49,957 nt of DNA from Amoebophrya sp. A120 (GCA_905178155.1 CAJINV010000008.1:4404577-4454533), one strand, 5' to 3'. Shown: positions 9,522-19,143, counted from the stretch's first letter. The notes: a model not told the origin generated them from the sequence alone. Translations and numbers: made by a program.

Positions 9522-10698
9522 TATCGAAAGGAAAAATTCCCCCTCCCCATATCGAAAACGAAATTTGTCATGCTGTATTTGAGGTCACAAATCAGATTTG
9601 TCTTGCTGGCGAGGACTGCAGGCCCATATCAGGCCTGAGTAGACAAGTTTTGGCCTAGGCACTTAGCATGGCAGACGTCTACGCTGTAGGAGCAACAGCA
9701 TGACAAACCGCCTGTAGAATGTGGCGGTTGTCTGTGGAGTTGCCTTCATGCAATACAGCGACGATTTGTGGTCTCAAATCTGCATCGCTGCATTTCGTCT
9801 TTTTTTTCCAATAACAAACGCAGACTGTTCGTCTTTTTTTTCCAATAACATGCCGAGCGTGTTTTTTCCTGCGTCCTATCCTCTTTTTTTTTTTTCCCCT
9901 TAACTGAAAGAATCTCTTCTGGTTTTTTGGCTACGATAATTTTCTTCTTGTTCCTGAGAGACCGTTAAGCGTTTTTTCTTCCTCTAGCCTGCGCCTCTGA
10001 TTCTCTGTTGTTTTTTCGCTTTTTTCGCATCGTTGATGATTCCTTTGGCTTTTGTCGAGTCTTAAGCATTTTCTCCCTAGGCCGCTTTACTTGCGATTTA
10101 TAGCCCCTCGCGCCCTTGCTAGCTAGTGAGCCCCTCAGTAAGTTTGTCGCTTTTCTCATCGTCTGGCCCATTACATATTTGCCCTCGTAGTCTAATGGCC
10201 TCCGCTTCATAATCCCAGCCCTAGCACATGCTCTGTTTCTCTCGTGCCCAAATTTCCTCCTGCTTACGTGGTGGGTTTCCCTCCTATCTTTCAACAAATA
10301 CAGACCGCGGGTTTTTTTTTTTTTCAACCTTGCACTTTTTGGATTTTTTCAACCAAACAAAAAAGCAGGTCGCAACAGGGAGAGGGATCATGACTAGCCA
10401 CGTAGATGTCGTTGAACATCCGGCAGGAAAATCCCAACCCTGCAACGTGGTAAGGCAGACGGGAACGCCCAATATACCTTCACTAGATCGCATGCAAACA
10501 GGCCTCGGCACCTGTTTGCATATCGGTCGACGTGAGCACCGCGGCAGCATTAAGGTCAAAATGAAAACTAGGAATGAGATTCCTCGTAAGTTTAGTAGCC
10601 AAAACAAACTGCCGCCATAAAAAAAAAAAAAATCTGCATCACAAATTTTCAGAAGTGTCCCGGTTTGGTATGGGGAGGGGGGATTTTTCTTCACAATA
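9522..10698 (+). mobile_element. Introner-like element 2 (TIR intron, TSD CAGCA) with a nested insertion
   Basis: Same family as elements 1 and 3: it starts TATCGAAAGGAAAAATTCC and ends with the inverted block plus CACAATA. Flanks CAGCA at 9517-9521 and 10699-10703 are a perfect 5-bp duplication. The internal sequence (9580-9780) is alignable by eye to element 3 (10815-11020), including GATTTGTCTTGCTGG, TGGCCTAGGC and TGTGGAGTTG. The extra length comes from the 843-base insertion at 9787-10629. Confidence 0.75.
9787..10629 (+). mobile_element. Poly(A)-ended insertion nested in element 2
   Basis: Element 2 matches element 3 up to AAATCTGCATC (9776-9786) and again from a second AAATCTGCATC (10630-10640). 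The 843 bases between begin with long T-rich tracts and end in a run of about a dozen A just before the second repeat. A poly(A) end plus a flanking direct repeat is the hallmark of LINE-type target-primed retroposition. I recognise no coding sequence. A weak tRNA A-box-like motif occurs near 10188. Inside the T-rich part a motif beginning TTCGTCTTTTTTTTCC occurs twice (about 9797 and 9829). Confidence 0.55.
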
Positions 10699-10703
10699 CA
10701 GCA

Positions 10704-10760
10704 AGCTAAGTCCGACAACAGTGCTTCTTTCGGCTTGTACGGCACGACGAGGAGGCAGCA
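10704..10760 (+). CDS. Mini-exon 8: GLYG motif, second copy
   Basis: These 57 bases (plus a shared CAGCA) encode AKSDNSASFGLYGTTRRQ. The first part continues the motif of mini-exon 7 (QQAKSDNS) and the second part restarts it, so the motif is tandemly duplicated at exon level. The frame is continuous from exon 6. Confidence 0.6.
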
Positions 10761-11080
10761 TATCAAAAGGAAAAATCCCCCCTCCCCATATCAAAACGAA
10801 GTTTCTGATGCAGGATTTGCGTACACAAAAAAGATTTGTCTTGCTGGAGAGGAATCAGCCCCATACTAAGCCTAAGTAGAGAGGCTCTGGCCTAGGCGTC
10901 TAGCATGAGAAACGTCCGCGCTGTAGGCCCATCAGCACCACAAACCGCCTGCATAATGCGGCAGAGCCTGTGGAGTTGTCTTCTTGCAAGGCAGGCGCGA
11001 TCTGTGGTCTCAAATCAGCAAGACAAATATTCGGAAACATACCTTTTCGATATGGGGAGGGGAAATCTTTCTTTTTGATA
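10761..11080 (+). mobile_element. Introner-like element 3 (TIR intron)
   Basis: The 320-base element begins TATCAAAAGGAAAAATCC and ends GGGGAAATCTTTCTTTTTGATA, with inner inverted blocks as in elements 1 and 2. The 5' flank is CAGCA and the 3' flank GCTCA, so the target-site duplication is not clearly preserved. The neighbouring exon frame can be continued in either of two ways, depending on the exact splice point. Confidence 0.7.
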
Positions 11081-11332
11081 GCTCAGGAGGTTTCACCTCC
11101 TGCAGCTGAGGCCCCCCACAACAGGAGAAACGACCTCGAGGAAGGTCCTGCTGGCAACCGCGTGGCAGCTGCCTCAGCGGAGGGCGAGCAGCAGAATTGG
11201 ATGGATGCTGCAAAGGTGGAGCCCCTCCTACACGGTATTAACCCGACACGTGAACAAGCTGATATCAGCTGGACAAAACATGGCCGCCGCGATCTCAGTT
11301 GTCAAAATGCGTTCTGTCATGAAAATGTATGA
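11081..11332 (+). CDS. Possible exon 9, acidic/Ala-rich
   Basis: After element 3 the frame beginning AQEVSPPAAEAP runs with coding-like composition (NDLEEGPAGN, AAASAEGEQQNW) and would follow RRQ in phase 0 if the intron starts at CATATC (10759). A competing frame is also open (to 11417). The 3' boundary is not identifiable; the end given is the first stop and the exon probably ends earlier. I do not recognise a domain. Confidence 0.35.
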   Translation, partial: AQEVSPPAAEAPHNRRNDLEEGPAGNRVAAASAEGEQQNWMDAAKVEPLLHGINPTREQADISWTKHGRRDLSCQNAFCHENV

Positions 11333-11677
11333 AGAAGATTTGCTGCAGACGCAGAGACTACGGCTATGGTATGACAAGCGTGTGCATGCAGTGGAGTCGA
11401 CAGTTGCCACATCGTGAGGCTCGCTGTGGTCATCAACTTTTTCACGCTAAGAGTACATGGATGAGCAGCAACAGGAGAAGCAACAGGACAAGTGTGTGTG
11501 GTGCAAAAATTAGAATTACACACACACACAATAAACTGAAACTTCCTGTTCCTTACGCGCATCTGCAAAAGACATTGCAGCTGGAACAAAGAAAGTATGC
11601 GCAATAGGTCGTGGGCGGGACGTTTTTTCGCAGGACGATGTGCGATGTGGGCACTCAAGCTCTAGCGGCGGAGGCAG

Positions 11678-12045
11678 ACACTTCTTTCGGCTTGTACGGC
11701 ACGACGAGGCGCAGTGGTGAACACGGCCAGCAAGCTAAGGACGACAACAGTTTCTGTGTCAAAGTGGAAGACCCGTCTGGAAATGTGTTTCTGAACTTCG
11801 GCAACTGGGGCACCGGCACGTCGTACACATTTTCGGAACGGAAGGTGACCGACGTGGCCAACTTGCCGCAAGGGACCAGCAAGCTGGTGATCGGACTGCG
11901 CCATCGCGGTACTCGCCTCAGTGCTGTCCGCCTGAGTCCAGCTACCGGGACCGCGGCTTTTGTCCTTTGGCGACCGTGGAACGACGCGCCTGCTAAGTTC
12001 ACTTTCCATAGCTGCACGGTCAATCATTCGGGATCCGGCGCAAAG
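11678..12045 (+). CDS. Exon 10: full-length GLYG-motif beta domain
   Basis: It starts after a plausible acceptor GGAGGCAG with DTSFGLYGTTRRSGEHGQ and continues QQAKDDNSFCVKVEDPSGN, VFLNFGNWG, a YTFSERKVTDV strand and LVIGLRHRG, ending HSGSGAK at a candidate donor AAA|GTAGGA. The alternating hydrophobic strands suggest a beta-sandwich. The two upstream mini-exons carry partial copies of its first 25 or so residues. The fold family is not identified. Confidence 0.6.
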
Positions 12046-12736
12046 TAGGAGAGCAAAAAGCAACTATGCTTCTGGTTACTGCTGCAAATTTGTTCTCCTA
12101 GAACGACTGCCGCGTCGGAGCGCCTTTGTCGTTTTGGTGATCATATTGGCACGGCCAGGGCCGTAATGTATTGTTTATGAGTAGCTTTCCTAACCGTTCG
12201 CAGACTTTATGGCAGATCTTTTTTTTTTGCAGTTTCTGGTATTGTGCATGCCCTTCGTTTGTAAAACAAGTTTGCTATGGGTTTGTTCGGGCGAAAATGA
12301 AGCAAGTCCCCGGAAGCAGTTCTTTTCCACCGCGATACAGCACTAAGGGCGCAGGCAACCGCAGAAGACGGCCAGACCGCTTCGATAGAGATGCTATTAG
12401 CCTCGGGGGGTGTGACTAGATATTTTCCGAGTTCGGTATCCCGCGAAAAAACATCATTGGTTTTCAAGACTTGTGTATCATGCGCTAGGGAAGATAGATA
12501 AGACAGCTTACTGGTGATGCGTCCTTCCTAGGTGCCAGGTGATGTGATGTGTACTAGAGAAGATAGATACGTATTGGTGATGTGTCCTGGGTACCAGCTA
12601 GATTTTGGACTACACTCCGCAGCTGCGCCGAAGCTTGTCATGTGCCGACCACAAAAATTACTGGCTTTTGCGTAATCGTAGAGAAGCCGACACTATAAAA
12701 TTCCAGCTCTATGCAGCTTTGGATGCTTTTTTTCAA
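12046..12736. other. Intronic or unresolved stretch with a short tandem duplication
   Basis: No exon is supported here. Around 12487-12605 a segment of about 60 bases is duplicated in tandem with divergence (GAAGATAGATA... followed by TTGGTGATGTGTCCT or its variant). The stretch presumably forms the intron between exons 10 and 11. Confidence 0.4.
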
Positions 12737-12876
12737 AAGGATATCCAGGCACGTTGGCTTTTGCGCCGGTCACACTTCGCCTCACACACGGGGATAAAGA
12801 CGGGCTGTGCATCGACCGCATCCTCTTGAATGGGCATGAAATTCACAGCGGCGCTAAGTGGTTTGATGTGCCCGAC
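12737..12876 (+). CDS. Exon 11: beta-strand-rich segment
   Basis: It encodes GYPGTLAFAPVTLRLTHG, then DGLCIDRILLNGHEIHSG and KWFDVPD, reading like part of a C2/PLAT-like beta-sandwich, although no family is assigned. The 5' boundary follows GGATA, similar to the ATA 3' ends of the non-canonical introns. The 3' boundary is the TIR element at 12877. Confidence 0.5.
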
Positions 12877-13224
12877 TATCGAAATGAAATGAGTCGTCTC
12901 GCCCAGGAACAAAAGTGCATGATGCGCGACACGAAGCTCGTCGAGAATACGACTTAGATAAGTGCGATCTTCATTCGCACGGTAGCAATACAAATTTTGC
13001 TGGATGCAGCTTCGCAAAAGCCTGGGCTACAGGACCGCATGGTAAAGGCGACTCACAAGCGGAATTTTTCATGCAATGTCCGCACTTCTTCGCTGCGACT
13101 AGATTCTGCAGCAACAGCTGCTTCAGTCCATTCATGCGAGACGGAGCTTTTCCACCACATTTGAAGTTTTACAATAGAATCACTCGGTGACGCTGTTGTT
13201 CCCGTGGCGCTTTTCAATTTGATA
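12877..13224 (+). mobile_element. Introner-like element 4 (TIR intron, TSD about 7 bp TGTGCCC)
   Basis: It starts TATCGAAATGAAATGAG and ends CGCTTTTCAATTTGATA, which are imperfect inverted repeats. TGTGCCCGAC precedes the element and TGTGCCCAGG follows it, a target-site-duplication-like direct repeat. It is shorter in TIR and diverged from elements 1-3 but shares the TATC...GATA termini. Confidence 0.6.
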
Positions 13225-14001
13225 TGTGCCCAGGATCCCAATCTCACTTTCGACAGCCTCAAACGTACAGTTTTCGCAGAGCAAACGTCGACAGTAATGC
13301 AAGCGCAAGCACAGCAGCCACAATCTTCCTGCAGCGCAAACTGTCTTTCACGACGGCTTTCGAGGAGTGGAAAGCCGGGTTTCTCAAACTTCAAGCCGCA
13401 GAAGCCGCTACGATCGCTGCGACTGTGTCGTTTGGCTGCAACGGCAACGACTACGAGGTAAATCCGACTAACCAAGTTACCACCGGCGGACAGCCGGCTT
13501 TCTACTGTCCAGGGCCGGGGCTGGAGTTGGTGCACTACGAAAGCGGATGTCGCCCCAAGTGCGACTGCGCTCACGGGCAAATCACCACCAATGACCACTG
13601 CCCCGCACCGCATGCGCAGCTGTGCCACAGCTGCACAAAAGCGGCAAGTGATCACCTGTACTCCATTCGTAACGTGGACCCAACGAGCGAAAGCAGCATT
13701 GCGTATCACTGGCACGCACCGCATGGTGACAATCTGTTCTATGAGAACCGAATGTGCTGGGCAGACTGTGCGTTGGTGAGCTGCCACTATAAGAACGCGG
13801 ACAAGGCGTGGTTTCAGCACAGGTTAGAGGAGAATTCCGAGTCGGACCAAATCCGGTGGTGCAACGAGGCACGGCATGACCGAAACACGTGCGTGCAGGA
13901 CCAGAATTGTTGTCAAAAAGGATGCGCGGAGCCAGCAGGTGCGGTGGCATACGGGATAAATTGGGAAACAGCCCTAACCAAGACGGAGCTATATCCAAGA
14001 G
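13225..14001 (+). CDS. Exon 12: Cys-rich module, second copy of the diverged type
   Basis: From about 13430 the exon encodes SFGCNGNDYEV, ESGCRPKCDCAHG, HAQLCHSCTKAA, RMCWADCALVSCHYKNADK, then RDNTC-like spacing and NCCQKGCAEPAG. This parallels the second Cys module of exon 4 (CKCTGG, ENCGKCYNAK, QCWRYCEAITC, SCCVQSC). It ends TELYPRG at a strong canonical donor AGAG|GTAAGT (14002), where exon 4 has ALYPGYD. The first 200 bases may include a small intron or frame change: two frames look coding on either side of about 13330. Confidence 0.65.
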
Positions 14002-14271
14002 GTAAGTTTTGTGCAAAATACCACAGGAGAAAATAGCGCTAGAAAATTTAGAAAATTTCCGACAAAAAGTATCTCTGGAAGGGAACGAAAGATATGTGCT
14101 TGACAGTGGCTTAGTAAAGTCAGCAGACATGATAATTTATTTCGTAATTTCCTTGTCTGGGATTCACGACGAACCGGCAGTATCCACCGCAGTGTTGGGC
14201 GACATCGGCAGTATCTCGGACGCGCTGGAAGACCGGAGAAGTTCCTGCTCCTGAGCTAACTTCTCCCAACA

Positions 14272-14321
14272 GATCAATCCGGAAACCGACACGCTACGGG
14301 TGGAACCGCATAAAAAACCAG
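14272..14321 (+). CDS. Possible short exon
   Basis: Fifty bases between a CCCAACAG acceptor and a CCAGAG|GTACCT donor read INPETDTLRVEPHKKPE in one open frame. It is supported by splice signals and composition only. Confidence 0.3.
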
Positions 14322-14478
14322 AGGTACCTATTATGAAACATGTAGAGAAAAATCGTACTTCATCACACCCTTCAAAATATTTGTAAGACAGGGGCATCAA
14401 AATTGGCACTTGATGCTAGCACTTCCACGATCCGCGTGTGGAGCCCAAGGGAGAACGTGGCAACGACAGTGAAGCATC

Positions 14479-14631
14479 AAGATTCTTGAGGAAAAGAAAC
14501 TGGCAGCTGCGCCGACGACTGCGGCTGAGGAGCTTCTGAAGAAAAACCTGGGTGCGAACCGCATGCGAACGGTTTACTGGCGCGCCGGAACGCTGTGGCG
14601 GAAACCGGAGCTGCGTGGATTGCTGCACTGA
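14479..14631 (+). CDS. Probable last exon of gene 1, basic C-terminal tail
   Basis: The frame KILEEKKLAAAPTTAAEELL then KKNLGANRMRTVYWRAGTLWR reaches TGA at 14629-14631, 20 bases before the next copy of the flanking block begins. Position and coding-like composition make it a good candidate for the C-terminus, probably cytoplasmic if a membrane anchor exists, though none is seen. The upstream boundary is uncertain. Confidence 0.4.
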   Translation, partial: KILEEKKLAAAPTTAAEELLKKNLGANRMRTVYWRAGTLWRKPELRGLLH

Positions 14632-14650
14632 TTATCATGCAGCCCAGCAT

Positions 14651-15501
14651 AAGCACCGTCTACTTCGAATATGAAGGCCGTCCACTTCTGCTCAAGAAAA
14701 TGAATGTACTTGACCGAGTTTAGGGCTTGATGGGTTTTTAAGTATCTGTGCGGCATACCCAACGATATTTTTGCGAATTCAAAGATGAGCTCTTCGGGTT
14801 AAGGGCTTTCAGTCTCAATACGCAAGAAAAGAGAATACAAGCTAACGGCCTTTGCCACTTCACGAGCAGAGACCGGTGACTGTCGCGATTCATGATGTCC
14901 TTAGGTAGGCATTCGTAAGATGAGCTGCGGAAATCATTGTCTTTCCTCCACCGCAGCCTTGAATTTATGAATGTAAGTGCAAGCACAATCTTCATACGCG
15001 ATGAGTAGCTGGTTTTTGCGACAGAGCAAGAGCGGACTGCGAGTTTGAGAGTTTTGAGTGAACCGTAGCTCCCCTTGCCTTTATTTTTCCCCAAGTAAAA
15101 AAATACGCCACCGCATGTGCGCACTGCTTCCGCCTTTGTTTTTGTATCTAGTTTTCTGGCGCTTGCAATACTTCCCTGCAGGACCCTTTTAATACTGTTC
15201 CGAAACTAAGAGTAACACTTTCACATGATTGATGTGTTCTGGCTCGAAAAAATTAGCTGCGGGAGCAACCATATATAAGACAAGCGATGAGCGTGTCCCT
15301 TAGTAGTGAGCCGCGAAGCAAGATGGCGGGCGGCCGGACTATCGACATCGTATCATACTGCAACACAGCCTCTCACGCCAGCACCTGTTTTGTCATGCGA
15401 AGGAATCCTTCCGGCGCCATCCGCTTCTCGGCGGTGGTTCTCGACTACTAAACACGATCGAAGGTGAAAGCCAGTGGACCAGTCGGTTGTGTAGTGATGA
15501 T
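14651..15501. repeat. Direct repeat, copy 2 of gene-flanking block (partner 1-856)
   Basis: It starts with the same bases as position 1 of the window and stays alignable to about 15501, where similarity ends. It differs by scattered substitutions and small deletions (for example loss of TGTT in ACACTTTGTTTCAC). It marks the start of a second tandem gene unit. A TATA-like motif (15271-15279) and the 42-codon ORF (15323-15451) are preserved. Confidence 0.9.
15323..15451 (+). CDS. Conserved 42-codon ORF, second copy
   Basis: It has the same reading as 680-808, from ATG in the context AAGATGG to TAA at 15449-15451. It sits at the equivalent place upstream of the second gene. See the first copy for interpretation. 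Confidence 0.3.
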   Translation: MAGGRTIDIVSYCNTASHASTCFVMRRNPSGAIRFSAVVLDY

Positions 15502-15789
15502 CGTGACAACATGCAACAGGGCAGTCTCCGTTAATTTTTGCGCTCCTGCAGCTAATACTTGCGCTCGGCGATTATCTACTAGAACCGATAACATCAAATC
15601 AAGCATGAAAATCCTATTTCGCGCCTTCTTCCTGACCAGTATGCATGCACAAGATTCCGCAAGCTTTAGCGACGCTGGGCGAAAATCTTTCGACCGAGGG
15701 TTTGTTCTCTATCACCTCGCGAGCACAGAGCAGATTTGCAACAACTTATAATGAGATCGAAGGTTGTGTCTTCTGGCAAGGCGATTTGA

Positions 15790-15996
15790 CTGCCGGTTTG
15801 GGGGCTGGGGTATTCATTCCGATATGTTGAGCGCCACTTGAGGTTGGTGGAAAAGGCCTTTGAGAAGATACGAAAAGAAATTGACTTTACAAAATGCACT
15901 TGCTCGGAATTTGACAGATCTTGCGACGTCATCTACAAGCAAAGTCGATGTCGCGTAATGGAGGGCACGATGGAAGCGGCTAGATCTCCACACTAG
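15790..15996 (+). CDS. Probable exon of gene 2, charged and Cys-containing
   Basis: It reads ERHLRLVEKAFEKIRKEIDF, then TKCTCSEFDRSCDVIYKQ and RCRVMEGTM to a stop at 15994. Alternation of charged and Cys residues is coding-like, and the context (just after the repeated 5' block) fits a gene paralogous to gene 1. Boundaries are not defined and no family is recognised. Confidence 0.35.
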   Translation: MPVWGLGYSFRYVERHLRLVEKAFEKIRKEIDFTKCTCSEFDRSCDVIYKQSRCRVMEGTMEAARSPH

Positions 15997-18003
15997 TTTG
16001 CTCCCAGGACGACGCATGCTACAGATACATCATGAGTCGCGGATGCTGGATCCGTAGGAACTCATTCTGAACAATATACCTCCAAGTGCCTCCGCGTCCC
16101 GCTTTGGTTCTCACTATGAAAGTAGAAACAAGCACGCATGACGTCTACAACATTCTGGTGGGGGTTCGCCACTCATTTTTTTTTTTCTTTATCATGGTTC
16201 CAGATACAGGCAAGTGTGATATGGTGAAAAATTACTCAGCGATATTTGTGAATGGGCTGTCATCATCCGCCGAAGTAAAATGCTTTTGGCCTTTCCATAC
16301 AAAGCATTAAATCGCGAACTCGCCAAGACTCGAGGACCCGTATCACATTAAAACCGGGACTGAAGTCAGATAATTTCGAGTTATGGCAACCAGAAAAGAT
16401 AAAGATTTCATCAACGTTCATGCCGCAGAAAACTACTTACAACGTCGTATGTAGAGCCTGGCTCCAACTGCGGGCTCGCCTTAAAGCGCCGACTTGCCAG
16501 CCGCCCGCCCAAGCAAACTGGTGGGGGCGAGGCAAAATTGATAGACAGGAAATTTCCGGACAAAAGTATTTTCTGCAGTGCGAACACTTGCGGAGCTGCA
16601 ACGAGCTGTAGCTCTGCCGCGAAAGCAAATCTGATTTCAATGAACATTTGACCGAATTGCATACTTCAAAATATTCCGAGAAAAAAAATGCGTTTAGCTT
16701 ATTGGTCTTTGCTCGTGTAGACCTCTTCCGGAGTAGCTTTTTGTGCGACGCAACCCAGTATGTGCATAAGGCTTGTATTCAAAAGAAAGTGCTTTATCCG
16801 GGCGAGGCTTTTTCCACCTATGGAAAAGGAAGTGCCTTCCGGGGCAGATGTTATGTTTATGCGACGTGTCGGGGCCGTTCCTACACCCGATGTGTGCCTT
16901 TGCTGGCAGTACGTAGTCCAAATCTAGAGCAGCGCACTTTTGTTTCTCGATACTGCTACAGCAGTCAAAGCGATTATCTCCGGTAAGAAAATTTTTGTTT
17001 TTTCTCATGTTTCGAAGGCTAGTTTCAGCTCCTCGCCCGTTTTTATTTACACATTCGTATTTTCAGTTTCTTGATACAGTGATGCAAGCCGTGATAAAAT
17101 TACAGCATCTCCGGCACGCGACTTTCCTCATCCGCATCAGCAAAAAAGATGTTCGTGCTTTTGTCGGCCTTCAAGTATTGACCACAAAGCAGCTCTCCCC
17201 CCCAGAACGCATAATTTTTTAATATCACGCAACGTTTACAAGCGGCGTGCAGAGCCGCGATTTCTTGACTTCGAAAATAAGCATGGGATTTATGCGCTTT
17301 TCTGAGAACAAGAAAGGTAATCTGGTCGACGATTGTCAAGTCCCAGAATCACACTCGACATGCAAGAGTGACATTCTACATGTGAAAACTTGTCAAGTGG
17401 GTACGCACAAGCAGATAGTCAATGTCCTGTTTGCAGAAAATGACTGCATGTGACAGAATTGATGCTCCTGCTCGTCTTGAGGGGTCATCACGAAGACGTT
17501 GCACCTCTTTCCAGGGCGGGATTGTTTTCAGCCTGATCCCGATGTTTTTGGAGAGTGCGTTGCAGAGCATGTCATTGAACACGCTCTAGAGATGTCTTCC
17601 GATGCGGAGATATCTCCCGAAGGATTTGCTCCAACCCAGACTCCAGGACAGTAGTCGAAATTTCTGAAGAAGTCAGTAAGTAGGGCCACACAAGATCGCG
17701 AGGCATGTTTCGCAGGGAATTTTTGCAAGAGGTGCTTCTAATAGACGTTCCTGGCGTGAGAATCTGGCCAATGTCACTCGGCAAGTAAGTGCAAAAAGAA
17801 CAACTTTGATAAAAAACCAACGTGACTATCAGGCATGCTTCCCACAGCAAATGCCTATCCGACGTCCTTCTGTCGGCTTTAGTAATTGTTCTGCTTCTGT
17901 GGAAAGGTTACAGTGCTGGAAATGGGAATGCCTTGCAATATCATTTGTAGTGCAGACTTGCATCTGGAGCAATCGGTATTGGGCAGATCCCTTTCCCGTG
18001 TGA
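15997..18003 (+). other. Gene 2 body, unresolved exons and introns
   Basis: Several open stretches look coding but cannot be joined with confidence: 16086-16180 (VLTMKVETSTHDVYNILVG), 16420-16611 (KYFLQCEHLRSCNEL near its end), about 16690-16982 (Cys-rich, CYVYATCRGRSYTRC, ending at a strong donor CCG|GTAAGA) and 17300-17453 (VDDCQVP...CKSD...CQVG). Long T runs and AT-rich spacers between them behave like introns. This may be a diverged paralogue of gene 1 or a decaying copy. Confidence 0.3.
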
Positions 18004-18369
18004 CACAGACACACAGACGAGCCGGCAACAGAAGGACAAATCGACGACACCAAAGCTGTACCGAATGGCGCAAAGGTGGAGCAGATGACGGAAGTGTCCA
18101 AGTCCAGCCAGGGCCTGGTGGACACTGCCCCTGCGTCGTTCTTGGGGGAGGCCAACCACCTCACGCAACAGCAACAGGCGGTGCTCTCCACGAAACAAGA
18201 TTTGGATTTGTTTTACGATCTCCAGTTGTACCTATTCCAAGAAAACGCGGTCGATGTTTCTGCCTCCGTGGAGAATCAGCAAGCCAAGAACGAGAATTTG
18301 ATCTTGCGGGCCGGATCTGACATCACGCTGCAGCGATTGCACAGCAACGCCATGTGGCCTAAATTGGAG
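18004..18369 (+). CDS. Probable exon of gene 2, hydrophilic helical region
   Basis: It is open from a CACAG acceptor region to a donor GAG|GTATCC at 18370. It encodes TKAVPNGAKVEQMTEVSK, LGEANHLTQQQQAVLSTK, DLDLFYDLQLYLFQENA, VSASVENQQAKNENLIL and LQRLHSNAMWPKLE. It is hydrophilic and probably helical with short strands at the end. The donor GTATCC resembles the TATC start of the introner elements, but I could not find a matching right end. Confidence 0.5.
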
Positions 18370-18850
18370 GTATCCAGGTTTCTTTTTCCTACCCATACCG
18401 TGATATTTGTTTGCTGAGTAGGATGAGTTCGTAATAAGGTAATCCGGGCACATTCAAACTGCGCAGAGTGGCAAAGTGTACAAATATGGGCATGCATGCC
18501 GATCGGATCAAGAAATAAAAACTGCGCAGCGCAACGTCGAGAAGCTTCTCAAGAGCCCAAGTATCCGCTTCTCTATACCGATATGGAAGTAAAGTTTTGA
18601 CCTGCGTCGCATTTTTTGTTGCGGCACTATACTCATTCAAGATACCTCGACGCAGCAGCTTTCTTCTCGACTCTTATGGTGCATCAGATTTACTCTCTAT
18701 CCAAATCTGCATCTCGAGGACACCTCCTTTGGAGAGCTGTATATATTTGATGAGGCCGGTCAAAGTTTTTTGAGCATGCACCATCACCAAGTTGGCCGAG
18801 TACCTGATTATGTTTGCAGAAATACGCAATGGAAGTATGCTGATGTCCAG

Positions 18851-19143
18851 GGAAGGCAAACCAAACTTGTAGAAAGGATTGCAAGGCCGCCGGGGTCGAA
18901 AAATGTCTGTTATTCCATGAGGCTGCTCAGTTTTCGACAACTACGCTGGCAAAGAGTTGCGCCCTCCCGTCGGACCTGAGCATTTATTTATACACGGCAT
19001 TCAGGCTGGATAAGAATACCAATAACGAGTTGGATACCGGCGATATTTGCGTGATTATCTACCCCATTCCAGGCCGAGTGATAATTCTGTCGCCGCTAGA
19101 CTACAGCGCTTTGCACAAGCGTCAGATCCACCAAGACGCCGAC
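18851..19143 (+). CDS. Probable exon of gene 2, PAN/apple-like domain
   Basis: It follows an acceptor TGTCCAG and ends at a candidate donor GAC|GTAAAA. It encodes NQTCRKDCKAAGVEKCLLFH, then AKSCALPSDLSIYLYTAFRL and DTGDICVIIYP. The C-xxx-C-xxx-GxxKCxxFxx...C-x-L spacing is that of PAN/apple modules, like the one in exon 1 of gene 1 (CRQKCNALPGC...GGCFLF). This is the best evidence that gene 2 is of the same architectural class as gene 1. Confidence 0.5.

Noticed and set aside
10185-10232. tRNA-like segment (A-box-like TAGTCTAATGG with a TTCATAA loop)
   Set aside because: The anticodon and acceptor stems do not pair and no B box follows, so it is not a tRNA gene; at most it hints at a tRNA-derived SINE head.
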